Below, in pieces: positions 1 to 8,975 of a stretch of DNA of 53,366 nt. A program made the position numbers and the translations under genes. Every line of letters starts with the position of its first letter. Within the stretch, counting starts at the first letter, position 1. The stretch is from Prochlorococcus sp. AG-315-C08 (lineage in GTDB: Bacteria; Cyanobacteriota; Cyanobacteriia; PCC-6307; Cyanobiaceae): assembly GCA_003284185.1 (NCBI GenBank), contig QBWB01000002.1:1-53366 (forward strand). Direction: 5' to 3'. Below the pieces are notes generated by a model. The model did no database searches. It worked only from the letters and a program-made list of their open reading frames with translations, and was not told the origin of the DNA.

Positions 1-1530
1 TTTCGGTAAAGAATTGAGTGATTGTAATGATTCTGAAGAAGGTAAATAATAAGATAATAGTGTATGAATTTTAGAATTAACTTTATACAAATATATTTGA
101 TTGTTTTCAATAATTTCTGTTAATGATTGATCAGCTATAAAATTCTTTAGATGTATATTTGGATTACCCATTAAACCTAGATTATATAAAAGGCTAATAC
201 ATATAAATTGTGGAATAGTGATTATATATAATAACTTATTTAAATTATTATATATAATATCACTTTTAAACAATATATTATTAATAGCTAATATATATGA
301 TGTTAGAAGGAATATGCTTATAATCAGAGTCAATATTAGACTATTATTTGATATATTAAGAACCTCATATTTATATATAAATCCTAAAGTAAATATAATT
401 ATAATCAAGATAGATAATATAGTTGCTAATAGATATTTGAATGCATTTAAAGAGTATGTGAATTTAAATGTAAATGATTCTATATAAATAGAAAATATTA
501 TAGCTAGAGAAGGCAATAAAAACAAAAAATAATGTGGATATTGTTTTGACATAGAGCATAATAATAATACTGAAATAATTGGATAACCGTAAAAAAGCAA
601 GGGTGAAGGAATTCTATTATTAGATTTGCAAAATAAAATAGATAAAATAAATATTAATCCAATAGGAAATGTAAAATATAAAAAATTTAAAGGTATTAGT
701 GATAGATTGTTTATTCTACTTTCACCAATTGCTTGTGTCTTTGCGAAATCAAATAATGATATAACTCCTTCAAAAGAATGTGTTTGAAAAGCGTAATATA
801 GATTAAGTAATGTGGGTATAAGGCCTACAATAAAACCAAGAAATAATATTAATAAAGAATTTAATTTCTCATCTTTTAACTTAGAAAAAAGAAATGGAAA
901 TAAGGCAATAAATGGTACTGCAATCATATAACTTCGTAAAAAGAATGCTATTGAAATAGAAAATGAACTAAAGAACAAATAAATATAGTTAATATTATTA
1001 CTTCTTTCGAAAGCCTTAATTAATAAATAAATAGATATAAGAGTACAAGTAACAAATGCCATATCAGGACTAGCATATCTAGAATATTGAATCCATAAAG
1101 GCATTGAGATAAGAGAAAGAACAGAAATAAATGCAGCTTTTCTATTGGCTAATTCTAAGGTAATATAATAAACAAATATAATACTAATAATCGAGCAAAC
1201 GAAGCTAGGAAACCTCAGAGCAAGTTCACTTGATCCAAAAAACCTAATTGCTAATGCAATCAACCAATAACTACCCATTGTCTTATGGTGAGCTTCATCA
1301 AAAGGAGGTGAAAACCAATTATTAGATTCTTCCAATAATCTAGATCTTCTAGCATATAATCCCTCATCATGAGCTACAAGACTTTGAGATGAAATATCAA
1401 CCCATAAATATAAACCAATGTATGCAAAAGCAATTAATATGACTATTATATAAAATCTAAAGCTTTTAGATTGTAAAAACTTCGATATTTTCCTTTTAAT
1501 AGATAAATTGTGTTTTACTGTTCTATTCAT
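1..1530 (-). CDS. Membrane glycosyltransferase, ArnT/PMT family (3' end beyond window)
   Basis: The reading frame opens at an ATG (1530-1528) and stays open to base 1, so about 510 residues are visible and the C-terminus is missing. After a basic N-terminus there is a first membrane segment (about residues 27-45), then the luminal Asp-Glu pair in AHDEGLYARR (D55/E56), which matches the catalytic loop of GT39/GT83 glycosyltransferases. The stretch EAHHKTMGSYWL resembles the substrate loop of ArnT. Many hydrophobic helices follow. Such enzymes move a sugar from a polyprenyl-phosphate donor to lipid or protein at the outer face of the inner membrane. The acceptor cannot be told from sequence. 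The gene stands alone, with a 154-base gap before the next gene. Confidence 0.85.
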   Translation of the reverse strand, partial: MNRTVKHNLSIKRKISKFLQSKSFRFYIIVILIAFAYIGLYLWVDISSQSLVAHDEGLYARRSRLLEESNNWFSPPFDEAHHKTMGSYWLIALAIRFFGSSELALRFPSFVCSIISIIFVYYITLELANRKAAFISVLSLISMPLWIQYSRYASPDMAFVTCTLISIYLLIKAFERSNNINYIYLFFSSFSISIAFFLRSYMIAVPFIALFPFLFSKLKDEKLNSLLILFLGFIVGLIPTLLNLYYAFQTHSFEGVISLFDFAKTQAIGESRINNLSLIPLNFLYFTFPIGLIFILSILFCKSNNRIPSPLLFYGYPIISVLLLCSMSKQYPHYFLFLLPSLAIIFSIYIESFTFKFTYSLNAFKYLLATILSILIIIIFTLGFIYKYEVLNISNNSLILTLIISIFLLTSYILAINNILFKSDIIYNNLNKLLYIITIPQFICISLLYNLGLMGNPNIHLKNFIADQSLTEIIENNQIYLYKVNSKIHTLLSYYLPSSESLQSLNSLPK

Positions 1531-1684
1531 AAAAAATTGTACAAGTTATATAAAAGATGATAAATATTCCAGAAATCTATTTAGTCTTAATTTAATTCTA
1601 ATTCATAAGCAAATAAATGTGATTATCCAAACATAGATTTAGTGAATAATGTATAATATCAAAACAAAAAATTATCCATAAAAA

Positions 1685-1885
1685 ATGGCAACTGCTAAAG
1701 AAAAAAAGGAAGAGGTCAAGGCTTCTCTAAAGATATTAAGAGCTGAGTTACGAAAAATGCACTTAGGTGTAACAGAAGAGTTATCTCTTCCAGAGCCAAC
1801 AGATGTAAAAAAACTAATGATTCAAATGGAAGATCTATTATCAGTTATAGAGCCTAAATCATCCAAGAAATCTAAAAAAAATTAA
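1685..1885 (+). CDS. Small lysine-rich hypothetical protein
   Basis: A 66-residue, highly charged, mostly helical protein starting at an ATG. It has no signal peptide or membrane segment. The middle carries acidic and leucine residues (EELSLPEPTD, MEDLLSVIEP) and the C-terminus is a Ser/Lys-rich basic tail. It is transcribed divergently from the glycosyltransferase and converges on the secDF operon. I do not recognise a family. Its amphipathic helix pattern and position between two real genes support a real product. Confidence 0.6.
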   Translation: MATAKEKKEEVKASLKILRAELRKMHLGVTEELSLPEPTDVKKLMIQMEDLLSVIEPKSSKKSKKN

Positions 1886-1916
1886 ATTAGTTATCTTGGA
1901 AATAAGAATAGATTAA

Positions 1917-2123
1917 TCATTTAAACTTAATTTTGACTAGATATGGCATTAGTAAAAGTACTGTTATAGATAATGGATGTCCAGTTATTGTATACAAAAG
2001 AGTTGAGAAAGTAAAATAGTCTAATAACAATTTAATCTCAATCCTTAGATCATATACTGCTATTAGTAATAATATAATTGCTATTATATTGTATTTCAAA
2101 AAAAATAAAATATGATATTTCAA
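1917..2123 (-). CDS. Small membrane protein downstream of secF
   Basis: A 68-residue protein with two hydrophobic segments (about 6-24 and 38-62). It begins 9 bases after the secF stop on the same strand, so it is probably the last gene of the pdhB-secD-secF unit. The composition (YDLRIEIKLLLDYFTF between two helices) looks selected rather than random. It has no known domain that I can name. A role tied to the Sec membrane machinery is only a guess from position. Confidence 0.6.
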   Translation of the reverse strand: MKYHILFFLKYNIIAIILLLIAVYDLRIEIKLLLDYFTFSTLLYTITGHPLSITVLLLMPYLVKIKFK

Positions 2124-2132
2124 AACAATTTA

Positions 2133-3119
2133 TTATTCAGTATCTTTTTTCAGACTCATTGATAATAGAGATGGTGCAAGAGCTATGCTAGACCATGAAC
2201 CAGCAATGACTCCAACAATTAGTGCAAGTGAAAACCAATAAAGTGAAGAACCTCCCCATATAAGAATACATAATAATGGAAGTAATGTAGTACAACTTGT
2301 ATATATTGTTCTTGTTAATGTTGCTGTTACAGCATTATCTATCTGAAGTTTTAATAACAATTGAGTATCAACTTGTCTTCTCTCCCTAATTCTATCAAAT
2401 ACTACGACTGTGTTATTAACAGAATATCCAGCAATAGTTAAAAGGGAAACAGCAAATAGTGAATCGACTTCAATACCTTTAAAATAACCTAGCCAAGCAA
2501 ATACTCCACATACAATTAATACATCGTGCAAGAGTGCAAGCAAGGCTAAGAATGAATATATTTTGTCATATCTAAAATTTATATATAATGCTATTCCAAT
2601 AAATGCAATTAAAAGTGAGATGAAACTACTTTGAAGAAGTTGTTTTCCAAGACTGGGACCTATAATCTCCACTGAAGTATTTGCTTTTAAAAAAGGACCG
2701 AAATTGCTATAAATATCTTCAGTTACAAAATCAGATTGAGAGGCAGAAAGAAATGGAAGACGAATAGAAATAATAGCTGAATTATCTAATAATCTAATTT
2801 TTGAACGATTTAAATTAGGAGCCTTTATGGATTGATTCTTATTACTTGCTATATTTAATAAATTTAAATGCTTCATAATATCATCAGTATTTATTAGGCT
2901 GCATTTTTGCTCACATTCTCGTTCTAACGTTATCTGTGTTCCTCCTGTATAATCAAGACCTAATTTTAAAGGGCTATTAATTTTAGGATTTATAAAACAA
3001 ATAAACATACCAATAGCAGAAATCAAACAAAGACCACTTGAAATTAACCATACTAATTTTCTATTTTTAGAAAGTTTGAACTTTGACCGATTATTAATTG
3101 ATTTGTATGTTGATGTCAT
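2133..3119 (-). CDS. secF: Protein translocase subunit SecF
   Basis: SecF (328 residues) pairs with SecD to use the proton gradient to pull preproteins through SecYEG, in the plasma and possibly thylakoid membrane. Visible features are a first membrane helix (about 22-44), the GLDYTGG motif (54-60) of the SecD/SecF family, a periplasmic domain, then five C-terminal helices including the NNTVVVFDRIRE segment typical of SecF. Length is normal. The start lies 2 bases beyond the secD stop, so the two genes are co-transcribed and probably translationally coupled. Confidence 0.97.
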   Translation of the reverse strand: MTSTYKSINNRSKFKLSKNRKLVWLISSGLCLISAIGMFICFINPKINSPLKLGLDYTGGTQITLERECEQKCSLINTDDIMKHLNLLNIASNKNQSIKAPNLNRSKIRLLDNSAIISIRLPFLSASQSDFVTEDIYSNFGPFLKANTSVEIIGPSLGKQLLQSSFISLLIAFIGIALYINFRYDKIYSFLALLALLHDVLIVCGVFAWLGYFKGIEVDSLFAVSLLTIAGYSVNNTVVVFDRIRERRQVDTQLLLKLQIDNAVTATLTRTIYTSCTTLLPLLCILIWGGSSLYWFSLALIVGVIAGSWSSIALAPSLLSMSLKKDTE

Positions 3120-3121
3120 CT

Positions 3122-4615
3122 TTATTGAATAGTTAGAGATGGTGATAAAATCTTTCTTGGTTTAATAAAATTGGAAACACGTCTAAGGCCTTTAAATGAC
3201 ATTAAAAATATTAAAATGGACTTTGTACAAGTTAAGGCGGTGAATAAGCTCAATAGAACTCCAATACCAAGAGTTGCTGCAAAACCTTTAACAAAACCAG
3301 TACCAAAATAAAATAAGGCAATACAACTAATCAATGTGGTTAAATGACCATCAATAATAGATGAAAAAGCATTTTTAAAACTTGCATCTATAGAACGAAT
3401 TAAAGTATTACTACGGCGAAGTTCTTCTTTTAATCTCTCAAATATAAGTACATTTGCATCCACAGCCATACCAATACTTAATATAAAGCCAGCAATGCCA
3501 GGTAGTGTTAAAGTAACAGGCAAAAGTGCGTAAATTGCAAGAGTTAATAGGGCATAAAAGGTCAGTGCTAATACTGAAACAAACCCAGCCAATCTATAAA
3601 CAATTATCATAAAAATACCAACCAATGACAACCCAGTTAAAGCGGCAAAAAGGCTTAACTGAACGTTTTCTGCACCAAGAGAAGGACCTATAGTTCTAAT
3701 TTGAATAATTTCTACTGGTAGTGGTAAAGATCCACCTCTTAGTTGCACTTCTAAGTTTCGTGCTGCTTCTGAAGTGAAATTCCCACTTATGGTTGCAGCT
3801 CCACCTGTGATACCAGCATTTTTAAACTGTTGGCCAACACTTGCTTCACTATAAGAAAGACCATCTATAACAATACCCAACAATCTTGGGGTCCCAGCTA
3901 TAGATTTTGTTATTTCTGCAAATTTATCACCTCCTTCACTGTTAAAACTCAAAGTTACTTCCCAATCACTCATATTTTGTTCCTGTCTTCTTCCAGCACT
4001 AACAAGGTCTTTTCCAGTTAATGAAGTACCTTCAAAAAGAGCAGCAATATCTTTATTGATTGAGTTTCTCAGAAGAAGTAAAGATTCAGATTGAGAAAAA
4101 TCATCGATTACAAGATTATATTTCATTAATAAATTAGTAATTACTTTATTCTCACTTATCAATTGATTAATGTTTACTGATTCTTGATTATTAGTCTCTA
4201 ATAGCTTAATAACTGCAGAGACTTGAGCTCTTAACGATTGAAGCTCCTTCAATGAATTTGTTGTACCTTCTTTTTGAATTCTAAATTCTAATAACGCTGT
4301 TTCTCCTAGAACTTTCGCAGCTCCGGAAGGATCTTGTTCTCCTGGTAATTCAAGCAACAACTGATTGTCGCCAATGGTTTGCAGCTGGGAATCAGCTACA
4401 CCAAGTCCATTTACCCTTTTATCCAGAACAGCTTTAACTGATTCAATTTGATTTGAAGTGATTTTTTTTATTTCTTCAGTAGGTTGAACTTCTAATGTCA
4501 ACTGGCTTCCACCTCTTAGATCTAATCCCAATTGAAACGGGAAATTAGTACATATATATAAACACAAAACTGCAATAGCAATAATAAAACCGAGCCAATA
4601 ATTTTGACGACTCAT
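3122..4615 (-). CDS. secD: Protein translocase subunit SecD
   Basis: SecD (497 residues) is the larger partner of SecF in Sec-dependent export. It has an N-terminal membrane helix (about 7-27), the LDLRGG motif (31-36), a large P1-type periplasmic region (about 40-300) and a six-helix C-terminal block with GMAVDANVLIFERLKEE, the conserved charged motif needed for proton-driven export. Length fits cyanobacterial SecD. It begins 2 bases after pdhB ends, so pdhB, secD and secF form one tight operon. Confidence 0.97.
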   Translation of the reverse strand: MSRQNYWLGFIIAIAVLCLYICTNFPFQLGLDLRGGSQLTLEVQPTEEIKKITSNQIESVKAVLDKRVNGLGVADSQLQTIGDNQLLLELPGEQDPSGAAKVLGETALLEFRIQKEGTTNSLKELQSLRAQVSAVIKLLETNNQESVNINQLISENKVITNLLMKYNLVIDDFSQSESLLLLRNSINKDIAALFEGTSLTGKDLVSAGRRQEQNMSDWEVTLSFNSEGGDKFAEITKSIAGTPRLLGIVIDGLSYSEASVGQQFKNAGITGGAATISGNFTSEAARNLEVQLRGGSLPLPVEIIQIRTIGPSLGAENVQLSLFAALTGLSLVGIFMIIVYRLAGFVSVLALTFYALLTLAIYALLPVTLTLPGIAGFILSIGMAVDANVLIFERLKEELRRSNTLIRSIDASFKNAFSSIIDGHLTTLISCIALFYFGTGFVKGFAATLGIGVLLSLFTALTCTKSILIFLMSFKGLRRVSNFIKPRKILSPSLTIQ

Positions 4616-4617
4616 AT

Positions 4618-5607
4618 CTATTTATCAACCCCATTATTTATTATCTTTTCTGTAGCTTCAACAATTTGATGAGGTTGAATAATTGTTAAATTTTCTAAGT
4701 TTCCATTATATGGAGTAGGAATATCCTGACTTGATAAACGTACAGGCTGAGCATCTAAATCATCAAAAAGATTCTCAATAATTAACGACATTAATTCAGC
4801 AGCAATACCGCCTGTTTTCATACATTCCTCAACAATAATAACTCTATGGGTTTTTTTTATAGACTTGGAAATTGTTTTCATATCAAATGGTTTAAGACTG
4901 ATTAAGTCAATCAATTCAACATCTATACCTTTTTCATCCAATGTCTCAACTGCTTTTAAACAATGATGACGCATTCTAGAATAAGTCAATATTGTGACAT
5001 CATTGCCTTCTTTAACAAGGTCTGCTTGATCTAAAGCACAAACATATTCTCCCTTTGGCAATTCTTCAGTGAGGTTATATAAAAGGACATGTTCAAAAAA
5101 AAGAACTGGATTATTATCCCTAATAGCTGCTTTCATTAAACCTTTAGCATTCGTCGGTGTACTGCAAGCGACAATCTTTATGCCAGGAACAGCATGAAAA
5201 TAAGCTTCTAAGCGCTGACTATGCTCAGCTCCTAACTGACGTCCAACTCCACCAGGTCCTCTTACTACAGTAGGAATAGTAAAATTTCCGCCGCTTGTAT
5301 ATCTCAACATCCCCATATTATTAGAGATTTGATTGAAAGCCAATAATAAAAAACCCATATTCATTCCTTCAACTATTGGTCTTAATCCTGTCATAGCAGC
5401 ACCAACGGCCATTCCCGTAAAACTATTTTCTGCAATTGGCGTATCTAAAACTCTAAGCTCTCCATATTTTTCATATAAATCTTTAGTGACTTTATAAGAC
5501 CCCCCATACTGTCCAACATCTTCACCCATCACACAAACAAATGGATCCCTATCCATTTCTTCATCAATGGCTTCGCGAAGTGCGTTAAATAAAAGAGTAC
5601 CTTTCAC
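4618..5607 (-). CDS. pdhB: Pyruvate dehydrogenase E1 component, beta subunit
   Basis: This is the beta half of the thiamine-diphosphate-dependent E1 enzyme that decarboxylates pyruvate to feed acetyl-CoA synthesis. The 329 residues begin with the family pattern [14 protein letters not shown] and carry [20 protein letters not shown], the transketolase pyrimidine-domain motifs ([18 protein letters not shown]) and a C-terminal transketolase domain. The start is GTG (5607-5605), placed where relatives begin. The alpha subunit is not in the window, which is normal for cyanobacteria, where pdhA and pdhB are apart. Confidence 0.97.
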   Translation of the reverse strand: MKGTLLFNALREAIDEEMDRDPFVCVMGEDVGQYGGSYKVTKDLYEKYGELRVLDTPIAENSFTGMAVGAAMTGLRPIVEGMNMGFLLLAFNQISNNMGMLRYTSGGNFTIPTVVRGPGGVGRQLGAEHSQRLEAYFHAVPGIKIVACSTPTNAKGLMKAAIRDNNPVLFFEHVLLYNLTEELPKGEYVCALDQADLVKEGNDVTILTYSRMRHHCLKAVETLDEKGIDVELIDLISLKPFDMKTISKSIKKTHRVIIVEECMKTGGIAAELMSLIIENLFDDLDAQPVRLSSQDIPTPYNGNLENLTIIQPHQIVEATEKIINNGVDK

Positions 5608-5670
5608 AGTTTTAACAGAAGGCCCGGAATTACCGGTTTATTAATCCAAGCTATCTCAGACTGTGCCTGA

Positions 5671-5766
5671 TTACCCACCTGCGGCAAAAGTAGATAACAG
5701 CAACACAGAAAGAAGCATCCCTGGACAGAGCAATAGAACTAAAAGTCCGAGGTCATGAATCGTCAT
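5671..5766 (-). CDS. Candidate 31-residue single-helix membrane protein
   Basis: A very short reading frame between pdhB and the DUF3082 gene, on the same strand. It starts MTIHDLGLLV and ends STFAAGG, with one unbroken hydrophobic helix (about residues 6-27). An AAGG Shine-Dalgarno-like motif lies 7 bases before the ATG. The size and topology resemble the tiny subunits of thylakoid complexes (PetN, PetM, PsaI and PsbM types), but I cannot match it to any of them. It may be transcribed with pdhB. A chance frame cannot be excluded at this length. Confidence 0.5.
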   Translation of the reverse strand: MTIHDLGLLVLLLCPGMLLSVLLLSTFAAGG

Positions 5767-5802
5767 ATTTAAACCTTAGATAACTCATATAACCCATAAA
5801 TA

Positions 5803-6165
5803 CTAATCACTTCTAACTGTTTTGACTTCGATTAAGCTGCGAATAAAAACTAAAAATAAACCTAATCCTATAAATCCAAATGTAAAAGTCGCAAGAAAGC
5901 TGATACCTATTATTAATGTCTTAAATCCAGAAGCAATACTTTGAGCTATTGGAGAAGAATAACTGGAGCTGTGATCCATAAAATAATAGACAATTCTCCT
6001 ACTTAACAAAAAGGCTAGCCAGCTAAGAATAAGACTTGTGAGAGAGCCAGACAAAAAACTTAGAGGTCCCTTTTTAGAATCAGGTTTACCATCAAGAAAT
6101 TTCTCAGATTCGATAGAGGGAATTTTTTCCATCTCATTTTTTGATCCAGTTTTAGATAACTTCAT
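5803..6165 (-). CDS. DUF3082 membrane protein
   Basis: A 120-residue protein with a charged N-terminus (1-35) followed by two membrane spans (about 36-60 and 80-112) separated by a short polar loop. The arrangement and the SLTSLILSWLAFLLSRRIV region match the cyanobacterial DUF3082 family, whose function is unknown. Its start overlaps the 3' end of ispE by 14 bases, so it is translated with the ispE/rsmA operon. Family assignment is from memory of the pattern, not from a search. Confidence 0.75.
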   Translation of the reverse strand: MKLSKTGSKNEMEKIPSIESEKFLDGKPDSKKGPLSFLSGSLTSLILSWLAFLLSRRIVYYFMDHSSSYSSPIAQSIASGFKTLIIGISFLATFTFGFIGLGLFLVFIRSLIEVKTVRSD

Positions 6166-7117
6166 TTTTCAATTCAACTCCGAATGTTTTCATTGAACAT
6201 GCCCATGCTGATAATCCAGCATTTTCAAACTTACTTAAATTTTGTTTTAAGACAATTTCAGCTTGATTATAAGTAGAAAATAACCCATAACAACTTGGAC
6301 CGGATCCACTCATTGAAACAAGTCTAGAACCAGGCAAGTCTCTCAAAACATTAAGTGACTTTTGAACTTCTGGTGAAATAGGACTTATAGTTTTTTGTAA
6401 ATCATTTTGTATATATGTTTTTTTATCCATAAATTTATCTGTAGACCAATCAAAACTCCTAGCTTCATTTCTTTTCTTCTCAAATTCAACTTCACTGGAT
6501 AAATAACTTTCAGCGAATTGATCTCTATACCTCTTATATGCCATTGGTGTAGAAATTTGAAATGATGGGTCTTTAACTAAAATCACACCAATATTTGACT
6601 GCTTATTATTTACTCTTTCAAGTAGCTCACCACGACCAAAGCATAATTGCCGTCCACCCAAAACACAAAATGGAACATCTGATCCGATTTCCTTTGCGAT
6701 CTCAACTAATTCGTTTATATCAAATTTAAGATTCCATAACTTATTAAGACCAACTAGAGTTGCTGCTGCATCAGTTGATCCCCCTGCTAAGCCTGCACCT
6801 ATAGGGATATTTTTGATAAGCTTAATATAAGCACCTAAATGATTCTTTCCCGATTTTTTACGTAACAATTTTGCGGCTTTAATGATTAAGTTATCATCAC
6901 CAATAGTTAAGTCTGAATTACTAGATTTAAGTACAATTTTATCATCACCAGATAATTGCATTTTAAGTTGATCAAATAAATCAATACTCTGCATTAGCAT
7001 TGATAACTCATGATATCCATCATTTCTTAAACCAAGTATTTCTAAATGTAGATTAATCTTTGCAAAAGCAGATGCAATCAAATAATCGTTTGTAGTTTTT
7101 TGATCAAACATTCTCAT
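6152..7117 (-). CDS. ispE: 4-diphosphocytidyl-2-C-methyl-D-erythritol kinase
   Basis: IspE phosphorylates CDP-methylerythritol in the MEP pathway that supplies isoprenoids for carotenoids, phytol and quinones. The 321 residues show the GHMP-kinase order: AKINLHLEILG with the catalytic lysine (K20), the glycine-rich ATP loop IPIGAGLAGGSTDAA (104-118), GSDVPF with the catalytic aspartate (D147), and the C-terminal MSGSGPSCYG motif. The start overlaps the rsmA stop by 14 bases. An internal ATG two codons later (MFDQ) is an equally good start. Confidence 0.96.
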   Translation of the reverse strand: MRMFDQKTTNDYLIASAFAKINLHLEILGLRNDGYHELSMLMQSIDLFDQLKMQLSGDDKIVLKSSNSDLTIGDDNLIIKAAKLLRKKSGKNHLGAYIKLIKNIPIGAGLAGGSTDAAATLVGLNKLWNLKFDINELVEIAKEIGSDVPFCVLGGRQLCFGRGELLERVNNKQSNIGVILVKDPSFQISTPMAYKRYRDQFAESYLSSEVEFEKKRNEARSFDWSTDKFMDKKTYIQNDLQKTISPISPEVQKSLNVLRDLPGSRLVSMSGSGPSCYGLFSTYNQAEIVLKQNLSKFENAGLSAWACSMKTFGVELKNEVI

Positions 7118-7970
7118 TAGAAAAAGAAACTTTTAACGCACTCGCTAAGGCCAACCATTCAGAAGGCGAAATCTCCTGAGGCCTTTGTTCTAGACTAATC
7201 CCTAAATCAGCAACAAGATCATCTATTGGAACATTAGAAGTTACAAAACTTCCAATAGTATTACGCAATTTCTTCCTTCTACCTGAGAAAGCTATCCTTA
7301 AAAGATTTTCGAGAAAATTTCCAATGCCAACTAAATCCTGCTCATAAGATAAAACAGGTTTAATAAGAAGTACACTTGAATCAACTTTGGGTGCAGGTTG
7401 AAAACATTTTGAAGGAACATCACAAATATATTGACAATTAGCCATAAGTTGTATTCTTACACTAAGAGCACTAAAATTACTGTCTCCCGGTATAGCAACT
7501 AATCTTTTAGCAACTTCTTTTTGCATTAAAAGAACTAAACATTGATATTTATTTTCTGGAGGATTACTTAATTCTCCTATTAATCTTTTCAAAAGAGGAC
7601 CTGTAATATTATACGGAATATTTGCCACCACCTTATTAATAACTTTGCCGTTATCAGGTTCCATAGGAATAGATAAAATATCTCCCTGTTTTAAACTAAA
7701 CCTCGGTTCATTATGAAATCGTCTATTTAAACCAACAATCAAATCTTTATCCAATTCAATGGCATGAATAAACCCCGCTTTAGATTCAATCAATTTTGCA
7801 GTCAAAGCACCTCTGCCTGGACCAACTTCTAGGACACAATCTTCAATTTGCAAATTTGCTGCCATAATTATTTGTGTCAACACACCCTCATCCTTTAGCC
7901 AGTGTTGTCCAAAACGTTTCCTAGGAGTATGCCTTTTAAAATTCAAATCGCATTCCTCACCATCAAACAA
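7104..7970 (-). CDS. rsmA: 16S rRNA dimethyladenosine transferase (KsgA/RsmA)
   Basis: This enzyme dimethylates the two adjacent adenines in the 3'-terminal hairpin of 16S rRNA, using SAM, late in 30S assembly. Seen in the 288 residues are the family start KRFGQHWLKDEGVL, motif I VLEVGPGRGALTAKL, the catalytic NIPYNITGPLL (NxPY) motif and the C-terminal helical rRNA-binding region with FSGRRKKLRNTIG. It is the first gene of a tight cluster with ispE and DUF3082. The co-location rsmA-ispE is common across bacteria. Confidence 0.96.
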   Translation of the reverse strand: MFDGEECDLNFKRHTPRKRFGQHWLKDEGVLTQIIMAANLQIEDCVLEVGPGRGALTAKLIESKAGFIHAIELDKDLIVGLNRRFHNEPRFSLKQGDILSIPMEPDNGKVINKVVANIPYNITGPLLKRLIGELSNPPENKYQCLVLLMQKEVAKRLVAIPGDSNFSALSVRIQLMANCQYICDVPSKCFQPAPKVDSSVLLIKPVLSYEQDLVGIGNFLENLLRIAFSGRRKKLRNTIGSFVTSNVPIDDLVADLGISLEQRPQEISPSEWLALASALKVSFSNENV

Positions 7971-8065
7971 CTCACGTTAGGAATGATCACATATTTGTTT
8001 AAATATCTCTAAGTTATTTAAAATAACCATATAAAAAAAATTATTCATAGCAATATACATTTTCT

Positions 8066-8443
8066 ATGATGAGCCTTGATCCACATAGCCTAGAGCGTCT
8101 AAAAGCACTTGGACGACAACTTCCAAAAGAGATTAGTAAAGCTAAACCATCTAAGCCCAATAATTTAAAATCTCATAATAATAAAAATCTTCACCCGGTT
8201 GAAATAGAGGAGAATCCTGAAAAGCTATTTCGCGAACTGATGGACATAAGTCATGATGGAAGTGTGCCTGATCATTTAATAGATCGTCTTAAAAAACTTG
8301 AATCTCACGAAATAGAAAGGAACTCATCCAATCCTAACAATATAGACTTAAGTATTCCTTCAAGCTCTAAGAAAGAAATCAATGATGATTCCTTAAACCT
8401 ATATACAGCATTTAATCGGCTTCTTCTTGAAGATGATATTTAG
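8066..8443 (+). CDS. Conserved hypothetical protein, soluble, charged
   Basis: A 125-residue soluble protein divergent from rsmA. The N-terminus HSLERLKALGRQLPKE is a conserved-looking amphipathic helix. A Lys/Asn-rich linker (about 24-46) follows, then a second helical block (EENPEKLFRELMDISHDG) and an acidic C-terminus ending LLLEDDI. The second ATG (8069) is an equally plausible start. It precedes rlmH by 22 bases and probably shares its transcript. I recognise no domain. The pattern looks like a marine picocyanobacterial conserved protein. Confidence 0.7.
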   Translation: MMSLDPHSLERLKALGRQLPKEISKAKPSKPNNLKSHNNKNLHPVEIEENPEKLFRELMDISHDGSVPDHLIDRLKKLESHEIERNSSNPNNIDLSIPSSSKKEINDDSLNLYTAFNRLLLEDDI

Positions 8444-8465
8444 CTATAAATAATATACTTTACCA

Positions 8466-8903
8466 ATGTTAAATATCTCACGTTACCAAATAATAGCAGT
8501 AGGTAAAGTTAAAAGAAAATGGATAAAATCAGGTTTAGAATTATATTTAAATAGACTTCCTGGCCTTAAAATAACTGAGATTAAAGATAGTAATCAAAAA
8601 AAAGAAGCACTGGCAATTAAACAAGTCTTAAAAAAAAATGAACTACTTATAACTCTAAACGAAACAGGTAAATCTTTCTCATCAAAAGAATTTGCATTAA
8701 AGCTCCAAGAATCTCATGATCAACTTCTTACTTTTGCTATTGGAGGTGCTAGCGGCCTTAGCCCGGAAATCAATGACGACGCATCATGGCAATTAAGTCT
8801 TTCACCGCTTACTTTCCCTCACGAACTAGCGCGGCTGCTTTTAGTAGAACAGCTTTATCGAGCACAAACTATTACTCAAGGAGGTCCATACCACAAGGAT
8901 TAA
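8466..8903 (+). CDS. rlmH: 23S rRNA pseudouridine-1915 N3-methyltransferase
   Basis: RlmH is a small SPOUT methyltransferase that modifies pseudouridine 1915 in helix 69 of 23S rRNA on the assembled 70S ribosome. The 145 residues show the family features in order: IIAVGKVKRKWIKSGLELYL at the N-terminus, LNETGKSFSSKEFA, the SAM-binding knot AIGGASGLSPE, and LPHE-like TFPHELARLLLVEQLYRA ending in GGPYHKD, whose C-terminal YH is characteristic. Length is slightly under the usual 155. Confidence 0.95.
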   Translation: MLNISRYQIIAVGKVKRKWIKSGLELYLNRLPGLKITEIKDSNQKKEALAIKQVLKKNELLITLNETGKSFSSKEFALKLQESHDQLLTFAIGGASGLSPEINDDASWQLSLSPLTFPHELARLLLVEQLYRAQTITQGGPYHKD

Positions 8904-8935
8904 TAAGCAAGCAAGCCAACAACCTACTCCTCAGT

Positions 8936-8949
8936 GGAACATGTGTACT
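8936..8949. promoter_or_regulatory. Cyanobacterial LexA (SOS) box upstream of umuDC
   Basis: The 14-mer AGTACACATGTTCC on the minus strand matches the published cyanobacterial LexA consensus RGTACNNNDGTWCB at every position; the plus strand matches at 13 of 14. It lies 33 bases after the rlmH stop and just before umuD. A -10-like TACTAT overlaps its right edge (8946-8951), so bound LexA would block initiation. This placement argues that umuD begins downstream of the box. Confidence 0.75.
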
Positions 8950-8975
8950 ATTGTATGCAAAGCTTCGTCTTTCTA

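Noticed and set aside
218-487. Plus-strand 89-codon frame
   Set aside because: Antisense to the clearly coding membrane glycosyltransferase.
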